Shown: in pieces, positions 54,497 to 63,111 of the stretch | Layout of the letters: each line of letters starts with the position of its first letter | Position numbering within the stretch: the first letter of the stretch is position 1 | From: an uncultured Bacilli bacterium | Lineage (GTDB): Bacteria > Bacillota_I > Bacilli_A > RF39 > UBA660 | Assembly (NCBI GenBank): GCA_934120715.1 | Contig: CAKOUW010000002.1 | Span: 117,074 to 181,073 of the forward strand | Direction of reading: 5' to 3' | DNA: 64,000 nucleotides | Notes under the pieces: generated by a model | Database searches by the model: none | What the model was told of the DNA's origin: nothing | What the model saw: the letters and a program-made list of their open reading frames with translations, nothing else | Translations under genes and position numbers: made by a program

Positions 54497-56215
54497 GTGC
54501 AAGGACAGTTCTTATTTATTGGTTCAATTTGTATAGTTGTTTTAATTGTCATTATTCTTATACTTCATTTTGTTAGAAAATTTAGAAATAAATTTTATAG
54601 AAATAAGATAAATGAATTAGAATTACAGAGAAATTTAATAGAGAGTACACCAGTACTTTTAGAGTTGTCTAAAGTAGAGCCTATAATTAAAAATGATAAG
54701 TTAGAAGAAAAGTATAATCGTTGGCAAGAAAAATTTGCTTTTATTAAAGAAAATAGATTAACTTTAATTGATGATATGTTAATAGATTTAGATGTTTATG
54801 TTGAAAGACGTGACTATAAAAACTGTTTATATCGTATGGCAAAAATTGAAATGGAACTTTATAAGGCTAGAGAAGCTGCTAATTCATTACTTGATGAAAT
54901 TAAAGATGTAACTCTTAGTGAAGAAAGATATAGAGCTATTGTTACTAAGCTTAAGACAAAATATAGGAAGCTTAATAAAGATTTTATTGATCATAAACAA
55001 TTATATGATGAAATGATTGAAGCTATAACTTTACAGTTTGAAAATATTGAGAAGCGTTTTCTTGATTTTGAAAAGGCAATGGAGAAGAATGAATATAATG
55101 AAGTTGTTCATATAGTTAAAGCTTTGGATACAATGATTAGTCATATTGAGATTGTTGTTAATGAAGTTCCTGATGTTTTACTAATAGCTAAACAAATTAT
55201 TCCTAATAGATTAAAAGAGATTACTTATACTTATGAAGAAATGAATAGTAAAGGTTATTCTTTAGAATATTTAAATATTGAATATAATATAGATGAAGTA
55301 CGTAAAAACTGTGAACAAATACTTGATAAAGTTAGAGTTCTTAATCTTGAAAATTGTATGTTTGATTTAAAGACTATGCTTGATTATTTAGATTCTTTAT
55401 TTATTGATTTTGAAAAAGAACGATTATCTAAAAAAGTATTTACAGAAATGAATAAAGATTTTGCTAGAAAAATAGCTGGTAATAATAAACTTGTTAAAGA
55501 TATTTATGCTCAACTTGATGATATTAAGAATATGTATGATTTAGGGGATAATGATGTTGAAGTTATTAATAAAGTAAATAAATGTTTAGTTGTTATTAAT
55601 GATGACTATAAAAAACTTCTTTCTAAAGTTGAAGCTAAGTCTTCACCATTTTCTATGTTACAGAAAGAATTGGAAACACTTACTGATAGACTTAATGATA
55701 TGGAGACTGATTTAGATAAATCTTTAAAATCTCTTGGTAATATGTATGATGATGAAGTTAGAGCTAGAGAACAGTTAGATGAAATACAAGACTTCTTGAA
55801 GCTATGTAAAACTAAAATGAGAAGTTATAAATTACCGGTTATTAGTGATAATTATTTTGTTCAATTGTCTGAGGCAAATGAAGCTATTGGGGAAGTTATT
55901 ATAGAATTAGAAAAGAAACCTATTGCGATAAAAACACTTAATACAAGAGTTGATACAGCAAGAGACTTAGTATTAAAATTATATAATACTACGAATGAAA
56001 TGATTAGACTTTCTAAACTTACAGAAATGGCTATAGTATATGGTAACAGATATAGAAGTGCTTATAAAGAAGTAGATATGGGATTAACTGATTCTCAGAA
56101 GAAGTTTTATCAAGGTAAGTATAAGGAAGCTCTTGATATAGCTATTAAAGCTATTTCTGTTATAGAAGATGATATAGAGAGTAAACTAATGAAATTAAAT
56201 GAAGCTAATTTTTAA
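54497..56215 (+). CDS. ezrA: Septation ring regulator EzrA
   Basis: 572 residues from GTG 54497, five bases after GAGGTGA; the GTG at 54488 is part of that site. One N-terminal membrane helix (about 5-25) and a long series of coiled coils (NKINELELQRNLIESTPVLL; KPIAIKTLNTRVDTARDL; MAIVYGNRYRSAYKEVD) fit EzrA/spectrin-like repeats. EzrA checks FtsZ ring placement. Full length for the family. Confidence 0.93.
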   Translation: MQGQFLFIGSICIVVLIVIILILHFVRKFRNKFYRNKINELELQRNLIESTPVLLELSKVEPIIKNDKLEEKYNRWQEKFAFIKENRLTLIDDMLIDLDVYVERRDYKNCLYRMAKIEMELYKAREAANSLLDEIKDVTLSEERYRAIVTKLKTKYRKLNKDFIDHKQLYDEMIEAITLQFENIEKRFLDFEKAMEKNEYNEVVHIVKALDTMISHIEIVVNEVPDVLLIAKQIIPNRLKEITYTYEEMNSKGYSLEYLNIEYNIDEVRKNCEQILDKVRVLNLENCMFDLKTMLDYLDSLFIDFEKERLSKKVFTEMNKDFARKIAGNNKLVKDIYAQLDDIKNMYDLGDNDVEVINKVNKCLVVINDDYKKLLSKVEAKSSPFSMLQKELETLTDRLNDMETDLDKSLKSLGNMYDDEVRAREQLDEIQDFLKLCKTKMRSYKLPVISDNYFVQLSEANEAIGEVIIELEKKPIAIKTLNTRVDTARDLVLKLYNTTNEMIRLSKLTEMAIVYGNRYRSAYKEVDMGLTDSQKKFYQGKYKEALDIAIKAISVIEDDIESKLMKLNEANF

Positions 56216-56325
56216 AAAAATATAATATAAGATCTTTTCATGTATGTGGAAAGATTTTTATTATTGTGTGTTTCTATGTTGTGATTTTGATTATTTTTTG
56301 TTAAACTATGTTGGTGGTGATTTAT

Positions 56326-57513
56326 ATGGATAGAGTTATATTAATAAAATATGGAGAACTTAGTACTAAAAAAGCTAATAGAAATTTTTTTATAAATACT
56401 TTATATAATAATGTTAGAGATAAATTAAAAAATTTTGATGTTAAAATTACTAAAGATAGAGCAAGAATGTATATACAATTTAGTGATGCAGAACTTGATG
56501 CTATTAAAAGTGTTATTGATAAAATCTTTGGTATACATATGTATCATATTGCTTATATTGTTGATACTAATATTGATGCTATAAAATTAAAAGTTTTAGA
56601 TATTCTTAAGAATTTAGATTTTAAAACTTTTAAAATTCAATCTAGACGTAGTTTTAAAGATTTTTGTGTTGATAGTCAAGAATTAAATAGAGTTTTAGGT
56701 GGAGTAGTATTAAAAAATATTAATAATATATCAGTTGATGTTCATAATCCTGATCTTTTAGTTCAAGTTGAAGTTAGAGAAGAACATTCATATATATATT
56801 TAAATAGTTATAATGGAAGTGGTGGATATCCTGTTGGGACTCAACCTAAAGCTATGCTTATGCTTTCTGGTGGAATTGATTCTCCTGTTAGTGGATATTT
56901 AGCTATGAAAAGAGGAATAAAACTTGAAGCAGTTTATTTTGAAGCTATTCCTCATACTAGTTTAGAAGCTAGAAAAAAAGTTATGGATCTTTGTAAAAAA
57001 TTAACTGTTTATGGTAGTAGTATAAAATTACATGTTGTTAATTTTACAGATATTCAAGAAGCTATATATAAAAATTGTAGAGGAGATTACTGTATTACTA
57101 TTATGCGTCGTATGATGTATCGTATTATGGAAAAACTACTTTCTAAAAGAAATGCTTTTGCTATTGTAAATGGAGAATCAGTTGGACAAGTTGCTAGTCA
57201 AACATTAACTAGTATGAATGTTATTAATAGTGTTACAAATGTACCTGTTATTAGACCAGTTGCTTGTCTAGATAAATTAGAGATTATTGATATAGCTAAA
57301 AAAATTGATACTTATGATATTAGTATTTTACCATTTGAAGATTGTTGTACAGTATTTGTACCAAAACATCCAGTTATTAATCCTAAAATGGATGTTAGTA
57401 TTAGAGAAGAAAATAAATTTAATTATCAAGAATTAATTGATGAAGCTATTGATAATATTACTATATTTAATATTTCTGATGATAAATCTAGTGAATTTAA
57501 TGAATTACTATAA
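56326..57513 (+). CDS. thiI: tRNA 4-thiouridine synthase ThiI
   Basis: 395 residues from ATG 56326 (GGTGGTGAT before it). N-terminal ferredoxin-like and THUMP domains (KIFGIHMYHIAYIVD), then the PP-loop adenylating domain (MLSGGIDSPVSGYLAMKRG, near 178). Makes s4U in tRNA and may deliver sulfur. There is no C-terminal rhodanese domain, the usual Bacillota form. A cysteine desulfurase partner is not in the window. Confidence 0.94.
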   Translation: MDRVILIKYGELSTKKANRNFFINTLYNNVRDKLKNFDVKITKDRARMYIQFSDAELDAIKSVIDKIFGIHMYHIAYIVDTNIDAIKLKVLDILKNLDFKTFKIQSRRSFKDFCVDSQELNRVLGGVVLKNINNISVDVHNPDLLVQVEVREEHSYIYLNSYNGSGGYPVGTQPKAMLMLSGGIDSPVSGYLAMKRGIKLEAVYFEAIPHTSLEARKKVMDLCKKLTVYGSSIKLHVVNFTDIQEAIYKNCRGDYCITIMRRMMYRIMEKLLSKRNAFAIVNGESVGQVASQTLTSMNVINSVTNVPVIRPVACLDKLEIIDIAKKIDTYDISILPFEDCCTVFVPKHPVINPKMDVSIREENKFNYQELIDEAIDNITIFNISDDKSSEFNELL

Positions 57514-57538
57514 TTTACCAGTTTAATTTATGTATTAT

Positions 57539-57556
57539 TTGTGAAAAATTTCACAA
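57539..57556. promoter_or_regulatory. Rex-operator-like palindrome upstream of the SASP gene
   Basis: TTGTGAA-AAAT-TTCACAA, a perfect match to the TTGTGAANNNNTTCACAA operator of the redox repressor Rex. It lies 28 bases before the SASP ATG. No Rex gene is in the window. Confidence 0.5.
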
Positions 57557-57583
57557 CCTATTAGTGTATAGGAGGTGAAATAA

Positions 57584-57802
57584 ATGAACAATTCAAATAA
57601 TACTGCTTCTATGAAGATGAGAGTTCCTGGTGCTAAACAAGCTATCGATAAAATGAAATATGAAATAGCTAACGAATTTGGTGTTACTTTAGGACCAGAT
57701 GCTACTAGCCGTGCTAACGGTTCAGTTGGTGGTGAAATTACAAGACGTTTAGTTCAAAATGGATTAAACCAAGTTAGTGGAAGCTACAACTTAAATAAAT
57801 AG
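57584..57802 (+). CDS. Alpha/beta-type small acid-soluble spore protein
   Basis: 72 residues. Binds and protects DNA in the dormant spore and is degraded at germination. Family features: [18 protein letters not shown] (with the germination-protease site KYEIANEFG), [20 protein letters not shown] and LVQNGLNQ. Ribosome site GGAGGTGA is strong. Expected promoter is sigma-G; I could not find a good match to it. Confidence 0.95.
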   Translation: MNNSNNTASMKMRVPGAKQAIDKMKYEIANEFGVTLGPDATSRANGSVGGEITRRLVQNGLNQVSGSYNLNK

Positions 57803-57810
57803 TCTAGCTT

Positions 57811-57840
57811 AAAAGATAGGTTAATGCCTATCTTTTGTTT
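57811..57840 (+). terminator. Terminator of the SASP gene
   Basis: AAAAGATAGG/CCTATCTTTT perfect stem, 6-base loop, T-rich tail. Confidence 0.85.
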
Positions 57841-57851
57841 TTTCTTTTCTT

Positions 57852-57879
57852 TTGAATATTTATCAATTTATGATACAAT
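57852..57879 (+). promoter_or_regulatory. Promoter of ackA
   Basis: TTGAAT (57852-57857), 16-base spacer, TACAAT (57874-57879), preceded by TGA. Confidence 0.6.
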
Positions 57880-57909
57880 ATTAATGAATTAAGAAAAGAG
57901 GTAGTGTTA

Positions 57910-59091
57910 GTGAAAATAATGTCTATTAATGCTGGGAGCAGCTCACTTAAATTTTGTTTATTTGATATGAAAGATGAAAGTGTTATTGTTAAGGGGCAAT
58001 TTGAAAGAATTGGTATTGAGGGAAGTTCTTTCTCAATTAAATTTAAAGATGAAAAGATAGTACAAGAATTGGGTATTCCTGATCATGTTGCAGCTGTTGA
58101 TACTTTGTTAAATAAACTTATTAGTTTAGAGATTATAAAATCATTTTCTGAAATAGATGCTGTTGGACATAGAATTGTACAAGGGAAAGATCTTTTTAAT
58201 GAGTCTGTTATTATAAATGATGATGTTATGGCAAAACTTGAGTCTATTAAGAATTTTGCTCCACTTCATAATCCAGCTAATATGATGGGCATTATGGCTT
58301 TTAAAAAAGTTTTACCAGATGCTACTATGGTTGCAGTTTTTGATACAGCTTATCATCATACTTTAAGTGAAGAAGCTTATTTGTATCCTGTTCCTTATAG
58401 GTGGTATAATGATTATGGCCTAAGAAAATATGGTGCTCATGGTATTAGTCATCAATATATTGCTTCTCAGGTATCATCAATACTTGGTAAGACAAATTAT
58501 AAATTAATTAGCTGTCATATTGGTAATGGAGCTTCTATTAGTGCAATAAAAGATGGTGTATGTATTGATACTTCGATGGGATTTACACCACTTGGTGGAG
58601 TTATGATGGGAACTAGATCTGGAGATATTGATCCTTCAATTATTCCTTATATTATGGAACAAGAAGGAATGAATGCCATGGAAGTAATTGATGAGTTAAA
58701 TACACAAAGTGGACTATTAGGTCTTAGTGAGTTTAGTAGTGATATGAGAGATATTGTTTCTAATGCTGCTCTTGGTAATCATAAATGTGAAATTGCTATG
58801 GAAAAGTATGTTCGTCGTATAGTTGATTTTATTGCTCAATATTATGTACTACTTGATGGTGCAGATATTATTGTATTTACAGCTGGAGTTGGAGAAAATA
58901 ATGTTAAAATTAGGGGAGAAATTTGTGATAGACTTAAATGTCTAGGTGTTTTGATTGATTCTTCTTTAAATGAAAAAGTAGGTGAAGTTGTTAAACTTAG
59001 TACTGATGAGTCTAAGGTTGATGTTTATGTTATACCTACTAATGAAGAATTAATGATAGCTAGAGATACATTAAAATTAATAAATAGATAG
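57910..59091 (+). CDS. ackA: Acetate kinase
   Basis: 393 residues from GTG 57910, eight bases after GAGG; GTG 57904 is too close. Turns acetyl phosphate and ADP into acetate and ATP. MSINAGSSSLKF (phosphate 1 motif), VFDTAYHHT, SCHIGNGASISAIKDG and FTAGVGEN are all present. First gene of a likely operon with nrnA and ysxC. Confidence 0.96.
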   Translation: MKIMSINAGSSSLKFCLFDMKDESVIVKGQFERIGIEGSSFSIKFKDEKIVQELGIPDHVAAVDTLLNKLISLEIIKSFSEIDAVGHRIVQGKDLFNESVIINDDVMAKLESIKNFAPLHNPANMMGIMAFKKVLPDATMVAVFDTAYHHTLSEEAYLYPVPYRWYNDYGLRKYGAHGISHQYIASQVSSILGKTNYKLISCHIGNGASISAIKDGVCIDTSMGFTPLGGVMMGTRSGDIDPSIIPYIMEQEGMNAMEVIDELNTQSGLLGLSEFSSDMRDIVSNAALGNHKCEIAMEKYVRRIVDFIAQYYVLLDGADIIVFTAGVGENNVKIRGEICDRLKCLGVLIDSSLNEKVGEVVKLSTDESKVDVYVIPTNEELMIARDTLKLINR

Positions 59092-59101
59092 GAATATTAA
59101 A

Positions 59102-60055
59102 ATGCATAATGAGATAATTTTAAAAATTAAAGAATATGATACAATTGTTATTGCTAGACATATAGGAGTAGATCCTGATGCTATGGCTAGTCAGATTGCA
59201 TTAAGGGATATTATAAAATTGAACTTTCCTGAAAAGAAGGTTTTAGCTGTTGGGAATGGAAGTTGTAAATTTTCATTTTTAGGGAAACTTGATAGAATGG
59301 AAAAGGTTAGTAATGCACTTTTGATTGTTTGTGATACTCCAGATAAAAGAAGAGTTGATATATCTAGTTTTGATATGTTTAGTTATTCTATTAAAATAGA
59401 TCATCATCCTTTTATTGAAAAGTATTGTGATTTGGAACTTATAGAAGATGAAGCTACTTCTGCTTGTGAAGTTATTATGAGGTTAATTTCCAAGACTAAT
59501 CTACAGTGTAATACCAGTATAGCTGGAACTTTATATACGGGACTTGCTTCCGATTCTAATAGATTTTTATTTAATAGTAGTACTCCTGATACATTTAGAT
59601 TAGTAGCTGACTTTGTTGAAAAGTATAATTTAGATATATATGATTTACATCAAAAGCTTTATGCTAGGGATTTAAATGAAGTTAGATTAGAAGGATATAT
59701 TGCCCTTAATATGACAGTTACTCCTAATGGATTAGGATATATTAAAATTACTAATGATATAATAGAACAATTTGATGTTGATAGTGCTGCTGCTGGTAAT
59801 ATGGTTAATAATTTTAATTTTATAAAAGAAGTTACTGTTTGGGCTACTATAACAGAAGATATTAAAAATAATCAAATTAGGGTTTCTATTCGATCTAGAG
59901 GTCCAGAGATTAATCATATTGCTGAAGCATATAATGGTGGTGGTCATAAGTTTGCATCTGGTGCTAGGTTTAAAACTTTTGATGAGGCACTAAAATTAAT
60001 GGCTGATTTAGATAAAGCCTTATATGAATATAATAATAGTGAGGAGGATATATAA
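59102..60055 (+). CDS. nrnA: NrnA-type DHH phosphoesterase
   Basis: 317 residues. Bifunctional oligoribonuclease and pAp phosphatase family; some members also hydrolyse pApA. Motifs: GVDPDAMASQ, VCDTPDKRR, the DHH motif KIDHHPFIEKY, ATSACEVI, and a DHHA1 domain with GGGHKFASGARF. No membrane or PAS part, so not GdpP. It could complete c-di-AMP breakdown started elsewhere. Starts 10 bases after ackA. Confidence 0.87.
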   Translation: MHNEIILKIKEYDTIVIARHIGVDPDAMASQIALRDIIKLNFPEKKVLAVGNGSCKFSFLGKLDRMEKVSNALLIVCDTPDKRRVDISSFDMFSYSIKIDHHPFIEKYCDLELIEDEATSACEVIMRLISKTNLQCNTSIAGTLYTGLASDSNRFLFNSSTPDTFRLVADFVEKYNLDIYDLHQKLYARDLNEVRLEGYIALNMTVTPNGLGYIKITNDIIEQFDVDSAAAGNMVNNFNFIKEVTVWATITEDIKNNQIRVSIRSRGPEINHIAEAYNGGGHKFASGARFKTFDEALKLMADLDKALYEYNNSEEDI

Positions 60056-60651
60056 TGGTTATAAAAGATGCTAATTTAAGTATTATAGCAACTAGGAGAA
60101 GTCAATATCCAACTGATAATAAACCGGAGTTTTTACTTGTTGGAAGGAGTAATGTTGGAAAGAGTAGTTTCATTAATTCAATTTTATCTAGAAGAAACTT
60201 GGCTCATACTTCTGCAAAACCTGGTAAAACTCAAACCTTAAATTTTTATGAAGTTAATAATAAATTTTATCTTATCGATGTTCCAGGTTATGGCTATGCA
60301 GCTGTTGATAAAAAAACACAATCTAAATTTGGAATGATGATAGAAGAATATTTACAAAAAAGAGAACAATTAAAAAGAGTATTCATGCTTATTGATTTTA
60401 GAATAAAACCAACAGAAGATGATTTACTTATGTATAACTTTTTAAAATATTATAATTTGCCAGTTACTGTTGTTGCGACTAAAGCTGATAAAGTAGGGGG
60501 CTCTTCTAAACAAAAAAACTTAAAAGTTATTTTAGATACACTTGATTTAGTTGTTGGAGATGATTTAGTAGTCTTTTCTAGTGTGACTAAATTAGGAGTA
60601 AAAGAAGTTGTTAAAAGAATGGAGGATTTACTAGTTGAGGAAACTATGTAA
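60055..60651 (+). CDS. ysxC: Ribosome biogenesis GTPase YsxC/EngB
   Basis: 198 residues. GTP-binding protein of the 50S assembly pathway. G1 GRSNVGKSSF, G3 DVPGYGYA and G4 TKADK are clear. Its ATG shares the A of the nrnA stop (TAATG), and GGAGG lies inside nrnA. Confidence 0.95.
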   Translation: MVIKDANLSIIATRRSQYPTDNKPEFLLVGRSNVGKSSFINSILSRRNLAHTSAKPGKTQTLNFYEVNNKFYLIDVPGYGYAAVDKKTQSKFGMMIEEYLQKREQLKRVFMLIDFRIKPTEDDLLMYNFLKYYNLPVTVVATKADKVGGSSKQKNLKVILDTLDLVVGDDLVVFSSVTKLGVKEVVKRMEDLLVEETM

Positions 60652-60684
60652 TTCTCTTTTCATATACTACTATTAGGTGGATAT

Positions 60685-61137
60685 ATGAAAATAGAGAGCA
60701 TTTCTTTTTCTGACTTTTCAATTTTTATTAGTAGTAATTATTTAAATATTGATGATTATAAAGATCAAGAACAAGTTGTTAAATATGTTAAAATATTAGT
60801 AAAAAAATTAAAAAATAGACTTAAACTTAAAGGCTTTTATAAACTTAAAGTCTTTGTTAATAGTAATGTTGGATTATTTGTAGATGTAATTAAAATAGAT
60901 GATTTAGAATATTCTAATGTTTTAGATTTGAGAGTAATTGTTTTTTTAGATAGTGATATTTATTTTGAAACAGATGATTATTTTTTAATTGGGGATAATA
61001 AAGAAGTTATATTCTATGGAGATAAGTTTTATTGTTCTGTTAATAATTTAGATAATATATATAATTATTTAGAATTTGGTAATTTTATTTATGGGGATGA
61101 AGTTTTAAAAATTTTAGAACAAGGATCTATCGTTTAA
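60685..61137 (+). CDS. Uncharacterised protein downstream of ysxC
   Basis: 150 residues, no signal or membrane helix. MKIESISFSDFSIFISSNYL, GFYKLKVFVNSNVGLFVDVI, then EVIFYGDKFYCSVNNL suggest a mixed alpha/beta domain. It lies between ysxC and spoIVA, so a spore role is possible but unsupported. GGTGG ribosome site. Confidence 0.65.
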   Translation: MKIESISFSDFSIFISSNYLNIDDYKDQEQVVKYVKILVKKLKNRLKLKGFYKLKVFVNSNVGLFVDVIKIDDLEYSNVLDLRVIVFLDSDIYFETDDYFLIGDNKEVIFYGDKFYCSVNNLDNIYNYLEFGNFIYGDEVLKILEQGSIV

Positions 61138-61144
61138 ATCTAAA

Positions 61145-61185
61145 TAAAAAAGACATGACTTTTTGCTAGTCATGCCTTTTTATAT
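61145..61185. terminator. Bidirectional terminator between the 60685 gene and spoIVA
   Basis: AAGACATGACT/AGTCATGCCTT with one mismatch, A-run on the left, T-run on the right. Confidence 0.75.
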
Positions 61186-62655
61186 TACTATTGCGATCAT
61201 GTTACTTGATCCTTTATTAACTACTTTTGATAGTGTTGTTTGTAATTTAAATCTTATATTATCTGGCATTAAGCTTATCTTAGATTGGATTCCTTCTTGA
61301 ACAATGGAATCTAGACTTCTACCAAATATTTCACTCTTCCAAATTTCATTTGGATTTTGATCATGATCTTTCATTAGATAATCAATTAATTCTTTACTTT
61401 GTACTTCACTACCTATTATTGGTTCAAATGTTGATTCAACATCAACTCTAATCATGTGAATTGATGGAGCTACGGCTTTTAATTTAACACCATATCTTGG
61501 ACCTTGTTTTATTATTTCAGGTTTATCTAGTTTCATGTCTTCTATTGATGGTGTTGCGACTCCATAACCAGTTTGTTTTACCATTTTTAAAGCATATTTT
61601 ATTTGATCATATTCTCTTTTAGCAGTGTTATATTCTTGGAATAGTGCTAAAAGATCAGCTTTGTTTTTTACATCAATCTTAATAATATCAGTTAATGTTT
61701 TATTGTATAAATCAGCAGGAGCTGTTAAAGTTACTGTTACTATTCCAGTTGAAGGATCTACATCTGATAAATAACTTTTTTCGATCATTTCATTTGATAA
61801 GAAATGATTTATTATATTATCTATATCTTTTAATTTATCTATTTCTACAACACTTTCTTTTATTGAATCAATATAACTTTTCTTTACTTTATGATCTGGG
61901 TTTAAGATAGCTATCCATTCTGGCATATTTACTCTTACTTCTAGTACTGGGAATTCATATAAAGCTTCTTTTAGGATATTATACATATCTTTTTCATTCA
62001 TAGCTTCAACACTTATTGGTAGTACTGGGACAGCATATTCTTCTTTTAATTTTTCAGCTAATCTTTCGGTTTCTGGTAGGCTAGGGTGTGTTGAATTTAA
62101 TATAATGATAAAAGGTTTACCAATATCTTTTAATTCTTCTATTACTCTGCTTTCTGCTTCTAGGTAATCTTTTCTTTCAAACTCTCCAATTGAGCCATCT
62201 GTTGTTACAACTATACCAATTGTTGAATGATCTTTTATAACTTTTTCAGTTCCTATTTCAGCAGCTTCAGTAAATGGTATTTCTTCATTGTACCAAGGTG
62301 TTTTTACCATTCTTGGGCCATTTTCATCACTGGCTCCTTGAGCTTTTTCAATCATGTATCCAACACAATCTATTAATCTTATGTTACATGAAAAATCATC
62401 AATTTTAATACTAGCTGCATTATTTGGTACAAACTTTGGTTCTGTTGTCATAATGGTTTTGCCGGCAGCACTTTGAGGTATTTCATCTAAGGCCCTTTTT
62501 CTTTCATATTCATCTTCGATATTAGGAACGATTAAAGTTTCAACCATTTTTTTAATAAAAGTTGATTTACCTGTTCTTACTGCTCCAACTACCCCTAGAT
62601 AAATATCTCCGCCGCTTCTTTTCGCAATATTCTTAATAATTTCTTGTTTATCCAT
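61180..62655 (-). CDS. spoIVA: Stage IV sporulation protein A
   Basis: 491 residues from ATG 62655, nine bases after AAGGAG; a GTG six bases earlier is too close. ATPase that forms the basement layer of the spore coat on the forespore. Walker A GVVGAVRTGKSTFIKK (near 22), then EIPQSAAGKTIMTTEPKF, IRLIDCVGYM and the C-terminal PSIHMIRVDVESTFEPIIGS are diagnostic. This is the strongest evidence that the organism forms spores. Confidence 0.97.
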   Translation of the reverse strand: MDKQEIIKNIAKRSGGDIYLGVVGAVRTGKSTFIKKMVETLIVPNIEDEYERKRALDEIPQSAAGKTIMTTEPKFVPNNAASIKIDDFSCNIRLIDCVGYMIEKAQGASDENGPRMVKTPWYNEEIPFTEAAEIGTEKVIKDHSTIGIVVTTDGSIGEFERKDYLEAESRVIEELKDIGKPFIIILNSTHPSLPETERLAEKLKEEYAVPVLPISVEAMNEKDMYNILKEALYEFPVLEVRVNMPEWIAILNPDHKVKKSYIDSIKESVVEIDKLKDIDNIINHFLSNEMIEKSYLSDVDPSTGIVTVTLTAPADLYNKTLTDIIKIDVKNKADLLALFQEYNTAKREYDQIKYALKMVKQTGYGVATPSIEDMKLDKPEIIKQGPRYGVKLKAVAPSIHMIRVDVESTFEPIIGSEVQSKELIDYLMKDHDQNPNEIWKSEIFGRSLDSIVQEGIQSKISLMPDNIRFKLQTTLSKVVNKGSSNMIAIVI

Positions 62656-62661
62656 ATACAC

Positions 62662-62833
62662 ATTCTCCTTATACAGTAATATTTATGTGTATTTAATATG
62701 AATTAGAACATTTTTGTTGTGTATTAATATTATTTAAAGTAAATTAAGTTATTTTAGTAGAGTATATTTATATATTAATTTTATGTTTAATTTAATTGTA
62801 AATTACCAGTAAACATGTTGTGCTAAAAATTTG
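62662..62833. other. Non-coding region upstream of the small transcription unit
   Basis: A/T-rich. It carries the spoIVA upstream region; I find no promoter I trust. A mother-cell (sigma-E) promoter is expected for spoIVA. Confidence 0.35.
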
Positions 62834-62862
62834 TTGAATAATGTCGAAATATCTGGTAGAAT
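62834..62862 (+). promoter_or_regulatory. Promoter of the small transcription unit
   Basis: TTGAAT (62834-62839), 17-base spacer, TAGAAT (62857-62862). Confidence 0.6.
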
Positions 62863-62921
62863 GATATTGTAGTATAGTAGGGAAAATATCATAGTACTTT
62901 GTGATATACGTGAGGTAATGT

Positions 62922-63017
62922 ATGGAAAATATAGTATTCAATAATTCAACGTGTGGGTACCTTATAACTAGTATATATGTTAGTATGCTATTGATACCAA
63001 AAACTAAAATATTTTAA
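62922..63017 (+). CDS. Possible small hydrophobic peptide (31 codons)
   Basis: ATG 62922 is six bases after GAGG. The product starts MENIVFNNSTCG and continues YLITSIYVSMLLIPK: one hydrophobic stretch, one Cys, basic end. It lies exactly between a sigma-A-type promoter (62834-62862) and a terminator-like hairpin (63026-63058). So it may be an independent small gene, a leader peptide of the repeat protein, or part of a small RNA. No homologue is known to me. Confidence 0.35.
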   Translation: MENIVFNNSTCGYLITSIYVSMLLIPKTKIF

Positions 63018-63025
63018 AAGGTAGT

Positions 63026-63058
63026 AGGTGTAACTTTAATTTAGTTATACTTGTTTTT
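63026..63058 (+). terminator. Terminator or attenuator ahead of the LRR gene
   Basis: AGGTGTAACT/AGTTATACTT (10 pairs, two G-U), 7-base loop, TTGTTTTT. It is 54 bases before the LRR start. Confidence 0.65.
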
Positions 63059-63111
63059 ACATTTATTTATTTTTATTTATTATAGTTATTTTTTAGTTGG
63101 GAGTGATATAG

